Assembly (NCBI RefSeq): GCF_026711005.1
Contig: NZ_JAPPVJ010000002.1
Span: 62,001 to 126,000, forward strand
Length of the DNA: 64,000 nt
Direction: 5' to 3'
DNA from: Sphingobacterium sp. UT-1RO-CII-1
Lineage (GTDB): Bacteria > Bacteroidota > Bacteroidia > Sphingobacteriales > Sphingobacteriaceae
Made by a program: the position numbers and the translations under genes. Positions 35,830 through 45,258 of the stretch are shown here, piece after piece. Position 1 is the stretch's first letter. Every line of letters starts with the position of its first letter. The notes under the pieces were generated by a model, which was not told the origin of the DNA, did no database searches, and saw nothing but the letters and a program-made list of their open reading frames with translations.

Positions 35830-36192
35830 GGGGATTACTCTTATTGGTTATGTTCTAAAGATAATAACCAAAGTCTGTCAATGATTCTTAAACTTAAAAA
35901 CTATTTCTTTAGTCATCTAAGACATCAATGAATAATGATTTGCCTGTATTTAATGCAAAAGTAAATGAATTATTGAATATTTAATCCTCTTTTAGCGTAT
36001 TTTGTTTTACTTAATTATACTTATTGTAGCTTCATCTCGACGGAATAGAAGGTGTAATATATTAGAACTTTATATGGGACGGTATGTATGCAGAAAATAT
36101 GCTGTTTTATCTTTAGGTATTTTGAACTGTATGCATTTTAAGTATTTTTAAGTTAAAATATATTGATACTGATAAAAATTATTTATAGCTGC
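35830..36192. other. Intergenic region between envelope operon and DUF2200 gene
   Basis: About 360 AT-rich bases between divergent genes. On the minus strand an exact TAnnTTTG match (TACTTTTG at 35956-35963) lies about 130 bases before the lipoprotein start, too far to be convincing. No hairpin, RNA gene or coding frame was supported. Confidence 0.4.
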
Positions 36193-36546
36193 ATGAAAAC
36201 TAACGAACGCGTTTATCGTATGTCATTTGCAAGTGTTTACCCACATTATATTGCAAAAGTTGAGAAAAAAGGCCGTACCAAAGTCGAATTGGATGAAGTT
36301 ATTTTTTGGTTAACAGGATATGATAAGCTGACTTTACAAAATAAAATTGATGAAAAAGTTAGCTTTGAAGAGTTCTTTGATCAAGCTCCACGAATAAATC
36401 TAAATGCTTCTAAGATTACAGGTGTAATCTGTGGTTATCGGGTGGAAGAAATAACAGAGCCATTGATGCAGAAAATTCGCTTTTTAGATAAGCTGGTCGA
36501 TGAATTAGCAAAAGGGAAAGCGATGGAGAAAATATTAAGAAAATAA
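36193..36546 (+). CDS. DUF2200 family protein
   Basis: 117 residues from the ATG at 36193 (the frame opens at 36163 but the first ten residues are not part of the family). The sequence follows the DUF2200 pattern closely: [55 protein letters not shown] and the end [21 protein letters not shown]2200 proteins are widespread, small, cytoplasmic and of unknown function. The gene stands alone between the envelope operon and the tRNA-Phe cluster. Confidence 0.9.
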   Translation: MKTNERVYRMSFASVYPHYIAKVEKKGRTKVELDEVIFWLTGYDKLTLQNKIDEKVSFEEFFDQAPRINLNASKITGVICGYRVEEITEPLMQKIRFLDKLVDELAKGKAMEKILRK

Positions 36547-36563
36547 ACCGGGCAGGAGGTTAA

Positions 36564-36596
36564 TAAAAAAAGCTAAGAATACATATTCTTAGCTTT
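36564..36596 (-). terminator. Terminator of the tRNA-Phe cluster
   Basis: AAAGCTAAGAAT (36569-36580) and ATTCTTAGCTTT (36585-36596) form a perfect 12-bp stem with a 4-base loop; on the minus strand it runs into a T tract right after the last tRNA. Confidence 0.9.
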
Positions 36597-36597
36597 C

Positions 36598-36673
36598 TGG
36601 TGGTGCCAGCTGGATTCGAACCAGCGACACAAGGATTTTCAGTCCTTTGCTCTACCAACTGAGCTATGGCACC
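36598..36673 (-). tRNA. tRNA-Phe (GAA), third copy
   Basis: 76 bases including an encoded CCA end. Acceptor stem GGTGCCA pairs with TGGCACC; anticodon stem AAGGA/TCCTT frames loop CTGAAAA, anticodon GAA; the T arm is CTGGTTCGAATCCAG. Last in the transcript, followed by the terminator. Confidence 0.97.
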
Positions 36674-36709
36674 GCTACGTTTTTTTTTATCTGTTACGTT
36701 CAGATTTTC

Positions 36710-36785
36710 TGGTGGTGCCAGCTGGATTCGAACCAGCGACACAAGGATTTTCAGTCCTTTGCTCTACCAACTGAGCTATGGCACC
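36710..36785 (-). tRNA. tRNA-Phe (GAA), second copy
   Basis: Identical to the copy at 36598-36673 over all 76 bases, including CCA. Anticodon GAA in loop CTGAAAA. Confidence 0.97.
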
Positions 36786-36819
36786 GCTACGTTTTTTTAT
36801 CTGTTACGTTCAGATTTTC

Positions 36820-36895
36820 TGGTGGTGCCAGCTGGATTCGAACCAGCGACACAAGGATTTTCAGTCCTTTGCTCTACCAACTGAGCTATGGCACC
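36820..36895 (-). tRNA. tRNA-Phe (GAA), first copy
   Basis: Identical to the other two copies over 76 bases, including CCA. It is the promoter-proximal copy, with a candidate promoter about 34 bases upstream. Confidence 0.97.
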
Positions 36896-36928
36896 TTACT
36901 TATGCAATAAACTTCCTTTGTTGCGATG

Positions 36929-36936
36929 CAAATCTA
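36929..36936 (-). promoter_or_regulatory. -7 promoter box of the tRNA-Phe cluster
   Basis: Minus strand TAGATTTG matches TAnnTTTG exactly, 34 bases before the first tRNA, leaving a short leader. No clear -33 TTG. Confidence 0.5.
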
Positions 36937-37055
36937 TGTTCTTTTTTTGAATTTTGAAACTTTTAATGCATTTATTTTACGTATATCAATCAAAGTGCTG
37001 ATTGTGATGGAGATAAAATTACAGGAAATTAACAGTCCAATTAATCATTTTAGGC

Positions 37056-37063
37056 TATCTTTG
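37056..37063 (+). promoter_or_regulatory. -7 promoter box of mnmA
   Basis: TATCTTTG matches TAnnTTTG exactly and lies 17 bases before the ATG at 37081, giving a leader of about 10 bases, the same arrangement seen for other genes here. Confidence 0.6.
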
Positions 37064-37080
37064 CACTTTACAAAAATGTT

Positions 37081-38175
37081 ATGAGTAAGAGAGGAAGAGT
37101 TTTAGTTGCTATGAGTGGCGGAGTAGACAGTTCTGTAGCAGCGATTATGTTGCATGAACAGGGGTATGAAGTCATTGGTATCACCATGAAAACATGGGAT
37201 TATGCTTCTGCCGGTGGTTCTTCCAAAGAAACAGGGTGCTGTAGTTTGGATAGTATTAATGACGCACGTTCTTTAGCTGTTGGTTATGGCTTTCCACACT
37301 TTATATTGGATATACGTGATGAATTTGGTGATTTCGTTATCGATAACTTTGTCGATGAATATATTGCCGGTCGTACACCTAATCCTTGTGTTCTTTGTAA
37401 TACACATATTAAGTGGTCTGCTTTAATGAAGCGGGCAGACAAATTGGATTGTGAGTTTATTGCAACGGGGCATTATGCAAATATTCGCATGCACGATAAT
37501 GGACGTTATGTTATATCGAAAGGAAGAGATGAGAATAAAGATCAGTCATATGTCCTTTGGGGTGTATCGCAAGAAAATTTAGCGCGTACACAATTCCCTT
37601 TGGGAGGGTTTACGAAAAAAGAAATCAGACAAATGGCTTTAGAAATGGGGCAGGAGGAGCTTGCACAAAAGTCGGAAAGCTATGAGATATGTTTTGTTCC
37701 TGAAAACGATTATAGGGCTTTTTTAAGACACAAACGCCCTACGTTGGACGAAGAGGTGGGGCCTGGTAACTTTATTCTTTCTGATGGCACAGTAGTGGGC
37801 CAGCATATTGGTTATCCTTATTTTACAATTGGTCAGAGAAAAGGATTAGGAATAGCTTTAGGAAAACCAATGTTTGTTATTGAAATCCTGCCGGAAAGTA
37901 ATTCTGTTGTATTGGGAGAGGAGCATGAGTTGGAAAAATCACAAGCCTTTGTGCGCGATGTTAATTTAATTAAATATGCGTCGCTTCAAGAGCCGATGGA
38001 AGCTGTGACGAAGATTCGTTATAAAGATGCTGGTGCAGAATCGTTGATAACCCAATTAGACGGTAATATTATGAAAGTAGATTTCTCGCATCAAGTCAAG
38101 GGCATTGCTCCTGGACAGTCAGCTGTATTCTATGAAGGCAGTGATTTGATAGGAGGTGGGTTTTTAATGAAATAA
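37081..38175 (+). CDS. mnmA: tRNA-specific 2-thiouridylase MnmA
   Basis: 364 residues. Adds sulfur to C2 of the wobble uridine in tRNAs for Lys, Glu and Gln, using ATP and a persulfide relay. The N-terminal PP-loop ATP-pyrophosphatase motif is AMSGGVDSSVAA; GRTPNPCVLCNTHIKW holds the first catalytic Cys and ESYEICFVPENDYR the second; ATGHYANI is a further conserved block. The C-terminal beta-barrel closes the protein. Length agrees with E. coli MnmA (368). Divergent from the tRNA-Phe cluster, single gene with a bidirectional terminator shared with gapA. Confidence 0.97.
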   Translation: MSKRGRVLVAMSGGVDSSVAAIMLHEQGYEVIGITMKTWDYASAGGSSKETGCCSLDSINDARSLAVGYGFPHFILDIRDEFGDFVIDNFVDEYIAGRTPNPCVLCNTHIKWSALMKRADKLDCEFIATGHYANIRMHDNGRYVISKGRDENKDQSYVLWGVSQENLARTQFPLGGFTKKEIRQMALEMGQEELAQKSESYEICFVPENDYRAFLRHKRPTLDEEVGPGNFILSDGTVVGQHIGYPYFTIGQRKGLGIALGKPMFVIEILPESNSVVLGEEHELEKSQAFVRDVNLIKYASLQEPMEAVTKIRYKDAGAESLITQLDGNIMKVDFSHQVKGIAPGQSAVFYEGSDLIGGGFLMK

Positions 38176-38196
38176 CAATAAGCTGTTTTAGCAATA

Positions 38197-38229
38197 AAAA
38201 AGGCTTGACCATGTGTGGCAAGCCTTTTT
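38197..38229. terminator. Bidirectional terminator between mnmA and gapA
   Basis: AAAAAGGCTTG (38197-38207) and CAAGCCTTTTT (38219-38229) form a perfect 11-bp stem between the convergent mnmA and gapA genes, A-rich on one side and T-rich on the other. Confidence 0.85.
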
Positions 38230-38246
38230 ATATAGCTAATTAATTC

Positions 38247-40095
<1,849 letters not shown>

Positions 40096-40159
40096 TCTTT
40101 TCTATTTTATATGATCACTTAAAAGATAGTGCATGTTTAAGTTGATATTATAACTATGG

Positions 40160-41143
40160 TTAAATAGTCATAATTTTGGCGATTTGCACCAAATCTTCAT
40201 TTAGTTTTAACTCTTTCTTACTGAGTGCTACTTCAAGAGGCGTGTTCACAATAGTTGAGCCTCTGATGCCAATTGTTGCTCTTGTGTTTCCTTGGAGCAA
40301 TTCATTAACTGCAGCATACCCCATTCTGGTAGCTAAAACACGGTCTGCACTGCTAGGAGAGCCTCCACGTTGCAGATGCCCTAAGATACTAACTTTTGTG
40401 TCAAAATAATCAAATTTTTCTTTCACACGTTTAGCAACATTGCTCACTCCGCCATTTTTATCACCTTCAGCAACAACAACGATCATAGACGATTTTTTAC
40501 GTTCTAAAGCTGTAGATAGTAAGTCTATTAATTCGTCAATAGCTGTGTCTTTCTCTGGAAGAAGTATAGCTTCAGCTCCTCCTGCGACTCCCGCATTAAG
40601 CGCTATTGATCCTGAGTCGCGGCCCATAACTTCAATGAAAAATAGTCGATTATGAGAAGCTGCAGTATCCCTTATTTTATCAATAGCATCTATAACTGTG
40701 TTATTTGCCGTGTCATAACCAATTGTTAAATCTGTTCCGCTAAGGTCATTGTCAATAGTACCTGGTATACACATGACAGGAATATCAAATTCTCGTGAAA
40801 AAACCTCCGCACCAGTGAAGGTTCCATCTCCACCTATAGCCACTAAAGCATCAATACCCGCTTTCTTGACGTTGGCATAAGCCAATGCTCGGCCCTCAGG
40901 TGTCCGAAATGCTGTGCAGCGTGCTGTTTTTAAAATTGTTCCCCCTTTTTGTATAATAGAACTAACAGATCGGCTATCCATCTCAAACATGGTATTATCA
41001 ATCATTCCCTGATAACCATGGTAAATTCCAACGACTTCTTTATTATTATATAAGGCCGTGCGGACTGCCGCACGTATTGCTGCATTCATGCCGGGAGCGT
41101 CTCCCCCAGAAGTAAAAATGCCTATTTTATGTATTTCTTTCAC
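40160..41143 (-). CDS. pfkA: ATP-dependent 6-phosphofructokinase
   Basis: 327 residues; phosphorylates fructose-6-phosphate, the committed step of glycolysis. IGIFTSGGDAPGMNAAIRA and AIGGDGTFTGA form the ATP site (GGDGT rather than GGDDT points to ATP, not pyrophosphate), PGTIDNDL carries the catalytic Asp131, and EVMGRDSGSIALNA and HLQRGGSPS complete the substrate and effector regions. Size matches bacterial PfkA (320). First gene of a glycolytic operon; a 23-base inverted repeat lies 30 bases upstream of its start, next to a divergent Nudix-type regulator. Confidence 0.97.
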   Translation of the reverse strand: MKEIHKIGIFTSGGDAPGMNAAIRAAVRTALYNNKEVVGIYHGYQGMIDNTMFEMDSRSVSSIIQKGGTILKTARCTAFRTPEGRALAYANVKKAGIDALVAIGGDGTFTGAEVFSREFDIPVMCIPGTIDNDLSGTDLTIGYDTANNTVIDAIDKIRDTAASHNRLFFIEVMGRDSGSIALNAGVAGGAEAILLPEKDTAIDELIDLLSTALERKKSSMIVVVAEGDKNGGVSNVAKRVKEKFDYFDTKVSILGHLQRGGSPSSADRVLATRMGYAAVNELLQGNTRATIGIRGSTIVNTPLEVALSKKELKLNEDLVQIAKIMTI

Positions 41144-41172
41144 TTGATTACAATTTTTTAGGTTTTACGAAT

Positions 41173-41195
41173 ATAGTGTGTATTTATTACACTAT
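41173..41195. promoter_or_regulatory. Candidate operator palindrome between pfkA and Nudix regulator
   Basis: ATAGTGT (41173-41179) and ACACTAT (41189-41195) are perfect inverted repeats separated by 9 bases, centred about 41 bases before pfkA and 115 bases before the divergent regulator. Size and symmetry suit a dimeric repressor site; binding by the Nudix-HTH protein is inferred from position. Confidence 0.45.
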
Positions 41196-41298
41196 TAAAT
41201 TTTTTTTGCTTTTTTTAGATAAAAATAATATAATTGATGAACTTTGAGCGATTTCTTAATAGGTTGAGAACAGTTATTTAACAAAACAGGATAAAATT

Positions 41299-41976
41299 TT
41301 GCAAACGCACTTTACAATTGACTGTGTCATTTATAGCTTTAATGAAGGGAAGCTGCACATACTTCTTAATGAAAGAAATGAATACCCTTATAAAGACTGG
41401 TGGGCATTGCCAGGTTATTTTGTCGATATGCACGAAGAAATGGAAGATGCTGTCAAAAGAATTTTATATGAAAATACAGGATTGAAAAATATTTTCATGG
41501 AGCAGTTAGGAGCCTTTGCCAGTGTCAAAAGACACCCACAAGGACGAATTTTAACTGTAGCTTTTTCAACTATAGTAAAGTATGATGAAGTACACGCAAA
41601 AGTTAAACCTGTTACAAACTATATGAAGCAAGCGAAATGGTTTGCCGTAGAAGATCTTCCAGAACTAGCTTTCGATCATAAGCAAATAATTCAGGAAAGT
41701 CTGAGCAAGTTAAAAAGCACATTGCATTACTCAACTGCTATTTATGAACTGCTACCGGAAAAATTTACTTTAACTCAGTTACAACAAGCTTACGAGGCTA
41801 TTCTAGGTAAGGTTTTAGATAAAAGGAACTTTAGAAAAAAAATAGCTAATATGGGTTACTTAAAGGAACTAGCAGAGGTTCAAAAAGGAGTATCCTATCG
41901 AGCAGCACGCCTTTATAAACTTGATAAACGGAAATTTCTAAGACATATCGGAGCTGAATCTCCTTCAAATATCTGA
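41299..41976 (+). CDS. Nudix-domain transcriptional regulator (NrtR-like) with winged helix
   Basis: 225 residues. Residues 1-140 are a Nudix fold, but the Nudix box (39-62, beginning GYFVDMHEEMEDAVKRILYE) is degenerate: where active enzymes have REUxEE it reads RILYEN, losing two of the catalytic Glu. The C-terminal 80 residues, with FTLTQLQQAYEAILGKVLDK and an RAARLYKLD end, form the winged helix of NrtR-type regulators. Such proteins use the dead Nudix domain to sense ADP-ribose, sugars or sugar phosphates. It is divergent from the pfkA operon and may regulate it. The start is TTG at 41299; there is no in-frame ATG near. Confidence 0.88.
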   Translation: MQTHFTIDCVIYSFNEGKLHILLNERNEYPYKDWWALPGYFVDMHEEMEDAVKRILYENTGLKNIFMEQLGAFASVKRHPQGRILTVAFSTIVKYDEVHAKVKPVTNYMKQAKWFAVEDLPELAFDHKQIIQESLSKLKSTLHYSTAIYELLPEKFTLTQLQQAYEAILGKVLDKRNFRKKIANMGYLKELAEVQKGVSYRAARLYKLDKRKFLRHIGAESPSNI

Positions 41977-42096
41977 TTGAGTTAACCTTAACTTTATATA
42001 TTAATAATAGAATATGGAACACTATCTTTTGTGCTACCATTTTATTTCTATATTTTTGAATGTTTTCTGAAGAAAGTCAAATAGTATGGAGAAAAG

Positions 42097-42696
42097 ATGG
42101 ATGATAGAAAAGAACAAATAATAGAAATAGCATTAAAAAGATTTGCTCATTATGGTTTTAATAAAACTACTATGAGTGAGATAGCGGTCGATCTAGGGAT
42201 TACTAAAGCAAACCTTTATTATTATTATCCTGATAAAAACTCCTTGGTTAAGGATGTGCTGCTTACGCTCTCAACTAAGGTTGAAAAAGAAGAATTAAAA
42301 ATTTTAGATAGCTATAACGGCGATTTATTAAACTCTTTAGATCAATTGTTAGAGTTAAACGCTCAGTTCATGCGGGAGTATTATATTTTACATATCAGTG
42401 AAAATTTAGAATGGATAAAAGGGCACGGTATTGGTATACTCTTGGAGGAAATGCATGCCAAAGACGTAGATATTGTGAGTGATCTTTTTTCAAAAGCTGT
42501 GAAAGCTGGTGAGGTTGATTTTGAAGATGTTAAGCAAGCAGCTTCATCCTATGTTCAAGTTGTAAAAGGTTTAAGTCTAATGAATTGTGTCGGTGATATG
42601 ATTTCAGGAATGCCAAATGTAAGTAATGTTGAGGCAGTTTTACAAAGTCAAAAATATGCTACCTCCTTTATTTTTAATGGTAAAATTCTTAATTAA
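42097..42696 (+). CDS. TetR/AcrR family transcriptional regulator
   Basis: 199 residues. The N-terminal helix-turn-helix (about 8-50) reads IALKRFAHYGFNKTTMSEIA then VDLGITKANLYYYYPDKNSL, a textbook TetR DNA-binding domain; the rest is the ligand-binding helical domain, of low conservation. It is encoded 88 bases upstream of a TolC-adaptor-RND operon on the same strand and is the probable repressor of that pump. Two palindromes in the gap between are candidate binding sites. Confidence 0.93.
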   Translation: MDDRKEQIIEIALKRFAHYGFNKTTMSEIAVDLGITKANLYYYYPDKNSLVKDVLLTLSTKVEKEELKILDSYNGDLLNSLDQLLELNAQFMREYYILHISENLEWIKGHGIGILLEEMHAKDVDIVSDLFSKAVKAGEVDFEDVKQAASSYVQVVKGLSLMNCVGDMISGMPNVSNVEAVLQSQKYATSFIFNGKILN

Positions 42697-42720
42697 ATTA
42701 ACTGTTATCGTAACCAAGTT

Positions 42721-42733
42721 ATAAACAGTTTAT
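42721..42733. promoter_or_regulatory. Candidate TetR operator upstream of the efflux operon
   Basis: ATAAACAGTTTAT is a perfect 6-1-6 palindrome in the 88-base gap between tetR and tolC. An additional ACTGTT/AACAGT pair (42701-42706/42724-42729) overlaps it. Confidence 0.4.
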
Positions 42734-42750
42734 AAGACAAAAAAGAAAGG

Positions 42751-42766
42751 ATACTAATTGTAGTAT
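42751..42766. promoter_or_regulatory. Second inverted repeat upstream of the efflux operon
   Basis: ATACTA (42751-42756) and TAGTAT (42761-42766) around ATTG, 18 bases before the tolC ATG; could be a second operator or a leader hairpin. Confidence 0.3.
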
Positions 42767-42784
42767 TAGAATAACACATAAAAT

Positions 42785-44125
42785 ATGAAAAGTAAATTTT
42801 GGAGTGTTTTCGTATTTGGGCTTTTTTTTCAACTTAATGAAAGTCTATCTCAAGAATTAATTACCTTAAAAGATGCGTTAAGGTTTGCGTTAGAGCACAA
42901 GGCAGAAGCTCGCAATGCAAAACTAGATGTGGAGAATGCTCAAAATAAAATAGATGAAGTGCGAGCGGGGGCTTTACCTAAAATAGATGTCTCTGCTGGC
43001 ATAACTTTTAATCCTATTATACAGCAGGTGGCACTTGACGGTGCTTTAATGAATAAACCGGGAGAAACAATGTTGGTTACCATGGGACAGAAGTGGCAAT
43101 CTACCCCAGTTGTTTCTTTAAATCAACAATTGTTTAACCAGTCGGTGTTCACTGGTTTAAAAGCTGCTAATACTACCAAAGAGTTTTATGCTATAAATTA
43201 TCAGTTGACAGACGAACAGCTTATAGAAAAAGTTGCAGATGCATATTATAACGTGTATCAAACTCAACTACAGATGGAAACCTTGCAAATAAATTTAAAA
43301 AGCACCGAAAAGACTCATAATATTATTAAAGGACTCCATGATGCAGGGTTAGCTAAAAAAATTGACCTAGACCGTATTGCTGTAGCAATCAATAATTTGA
43401 AAGCACAAAAGCAACAGTTACAGAATGCTTTAGATTTACAAGAGAATGCGTTGAAATTTGCAATAGGTATGAATATTACACAAGATATTATTCTGCCTGA
43501 AGAGACATTTACTATAGACGCTGAAGTTGTAAATCAAGTGTTCAGTTTAGATAATCGTACAGAAATTAAGTTACTAGACAAGCAAATTGAGTTGTTGGAG
43601 CTAAATAAAAAGGCTATGCAAGCGCAATACTATCCGAATTTGTCATTAAATGCGACATATGGATATACTGGCTATGGTCAGCAATTTCCAGTATTTAGTA
43701 AGCATCCATCCGTAAAATGGGCTAATTTTTCAGGTATTGGCCTGAATTTAACTTTTCCCATATTCAGTGGTTTTGAAATCAGGTCTAAAGTGAGACAAGC
43801 AGATATTGAAATAAAAAAAGCACAGGTAGACTTAGTTGATACGAAACTTGCATTAAGCCTTGGTAATGAGAACGCCAAAGCACAAATTAAAAACAGTTTA
43901 TTGACAATAAAAACCAATCAAGAAAATGTGCATCTTGCTAAAGATGTATTAGATGATACTTCTAATAATTATAAAAATGGGCTTGCTACATTAACTGACC
44001 TCCTTGATGCAGAAAAGGCTTATGCAGATGCGCAAAATAACTATACAACCTCCTTATTAAACTTTAAAGTGGCGGAAGTACAGTTGTTTAAAGCTAAGGG
44101 AGATCTAAAATCCTTGCTGGATTAA
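42785..44125 (+). CDS. TolC-family outer-membrane efflux channel
   Basis: 446 residues with a signal peptide (about 1-22, ending ESLSQ). ITLKDALRFALEHKAEARNA opens the first half, and the repeat half contains NYKNGLATLTDLLDAEKAYADA near the end, both classic outer-membrane efflux protein motifs. It forms the outer-membrane duct for the pump encoded by the two following genes and is the first gene of that operon. Confidence 0.92.
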   Translation: MKSKFWSVFVFGLFFQLNESLSQELITLKDALRFALEHKAEARNAKLDVENAQNKIDEVRAGALPKIDVSAGITFNPIIQQVALDGALMNKPGETMLVTMGQKWQSTPVVSLNQQLFNQSVFTGLKAANTTKEFYAINYQLTDEQLIEKVADAYYNVYQTQLQMETLQINLKSTEKTHNIIKGLHDAGLAKKIDLDRIAVAINNLKAQKQQLQNALDLQENALKFAIGMNITQDIILPEETFTIDAEVVNQVFSLDNRTEIKLLDKQIELLELNKKAMQAQYYPNLSLNATYGYTGYGQQFPVFSKHPSVKWANFSGIGLNLTFPIFSGFEIRSKVRQADIEIKKAQVDLVDTKLALSLGNENAKAQIKNSLLTIKTNQENVHLAKDVLDDTSNNYKNGLATLTDLLDAEKAYADAQNNYTTSLLNFKVAEVQLFKAKGDLKSLLD

Positions 44126-44180
44126 ACTTGTAAATAGAAGTAGACATTCTTTACACTCATAAAAGATAGATTATATACAT

Positions 44181-45239
44181 ATGAAACGCGGAATAATAAC
44201 AATACTGATCCTTGCTGCAGCTTTTGCGGGAATTATGTTTGTTTTAAATAAAAACAAAGCTAAAAATGAGGCAGATACTGCAGTTGTAGCCGTACAAAAT
44301 GAAGCTGTAGCAGTTCGGGTTGATACAGCTAAAGTTAGATCGGTTAACGCACAATATTTGACTAATGGTATTTTTATGCCTAAGCAAGAAGTGAAAATAT
44401 CATCCGAAACAGCAGGAAAAGTTATTCGCGTTTTAGTAGAGGAAGGGGCCACAGTGCGTGCAGGACAAACTTTAGCTATTGTAGATGGTGACAAACAAAA
44501 TGTTAATGTATCAAACGCCCAGGCTGTATTTAACAATGCTCAGGCGGAACTTGAACGCTTTGAAAGTGCCTTCAGTACAGGCGGTGTTACTAAGCAGCAG
44601 CTCGATCAAGTAAAGCTTCAGTTGGAAAATGCTAAAAACAATTTGAAATCTGCACAATTAACAGCTTCAGATGTAAATATTGTCGCTTCCTTCGCAGGTG
44701 TGGTAAATAAAAGAAATATTGAGCCGGGTTCTTATGTTGCGCCAGGGCAAGAGCTTTTTGAAATTGTTAATATTTCTACGTTAAAACTAAGAGTACCTGT
44801 AGACGAGAAAAACATAACCCAGGTGCAGTTAGGGCAAACAATTAAAATAGAAACAGCTGTATTGCCCGATACAAGTTTTGTTGGAAGAGTTATTTTTATT
44901 GCACCCAAGGCTGATGCAAGTTTAAATTTCCCTGTTGATTTAGAAGTCAGCACAGGTAAAGACAATCTTTTAAAGGCAGGGATGTATGCAACAGCTTCTT
45001 TTGGCGATGTTGCAGAAACGGCTGTGTTGGTGATACCTAGAAATGCTTTTGTAGGTAGTATTAGTTCTAATCAGGTTTTCATAGTTGAGAAAGGAAAAGC
45101 TGTATTGAAAAATGCAGTAGCTGGTAGAAGTTTTGGCGACTATATTGAAGTTTCTTCAGGTTTAACAGCTGGCGATCAAGTGATTGTTTCTGGACAAATT
45201 AATTTATTGGATGGCAATGCCGTTGAAATTATTAAGTAA
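44181..45239 (+). CDS. RND efflux periplasmic adaptor (membrane fusion protein)
   Basis: 352 residues. An N-terminal membrane anchor (about 5-22) is followed by the biotinyl-lipoyl-like domain (VKISSETAGKVIRVLVEEGA), a short alpha-hairpin, the second lipoyl half (VASFAGVVNKRNIEPGSYVA) and beta-barrel domains. It connects the RND pump to the TolC-like channel. Middle gene of the operon, 55 bases after tolC and 19 before the pump gene. Confidence 0.93.
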   Translation: MKRGIITILILAAAFAGIMFVLNKNKAKNEADTAVVAVQNEAVAVRVDTAKVRSVNAQYLTNGIFMPKQEVKISSETAGKVIRVLVEEGATVRAGQTLAIVDGDKQNVNVSNAQAVFNNAQAELERFESAFSTGGVTKQQLDQVKLQLENAKNNLKSAQLTASDVNIVASFAGVVNKRNIEPGSYVAPGQELFEIVNISTLKLRVPVDEKNITQVQLGQTIKIETAVLPDTSFVGRVIFIAPKADASLNFPVDLEVSTGKDNLLKAGMYATASFGDVAETAVLVIPRNAFVGSISSNQVFIVEKGKAVLKNAVAGRSFGDYIEVSSGLTAGDQVIVSGQINLLDGNAVEIIK

Positions 45240-45258
45240 TATTTTTTAATAGGTAACA

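Larger units (their letters stand above)
36598..36895 (-). repeat. Tandem triplication of a tRNA-Phe unit
   Basis: Three identical tRNA-Phe genes with near-identical spacers (36 and 34 bases; they differ mainly in T-run length) give direct repeats of about 110-112 bases. The shared spacers show the array arose by recent tandem duplication. Confidence 0.95.

Noticed and set aside
36598..36895. Regular direct repeats resembling a CRISPR array
   Set aside because: The repeats are 76-base tRNA genes with nearly identical spacers; CRISPR has short repeats with unique spacers.
36560..36910. Overlapping 60-87 residue open frames with repeated sequence (SGGASWIRTSDTRIF type)
   Set aside because: These are translations through the three tRNA-Phe genes and are a common annotation artefact.
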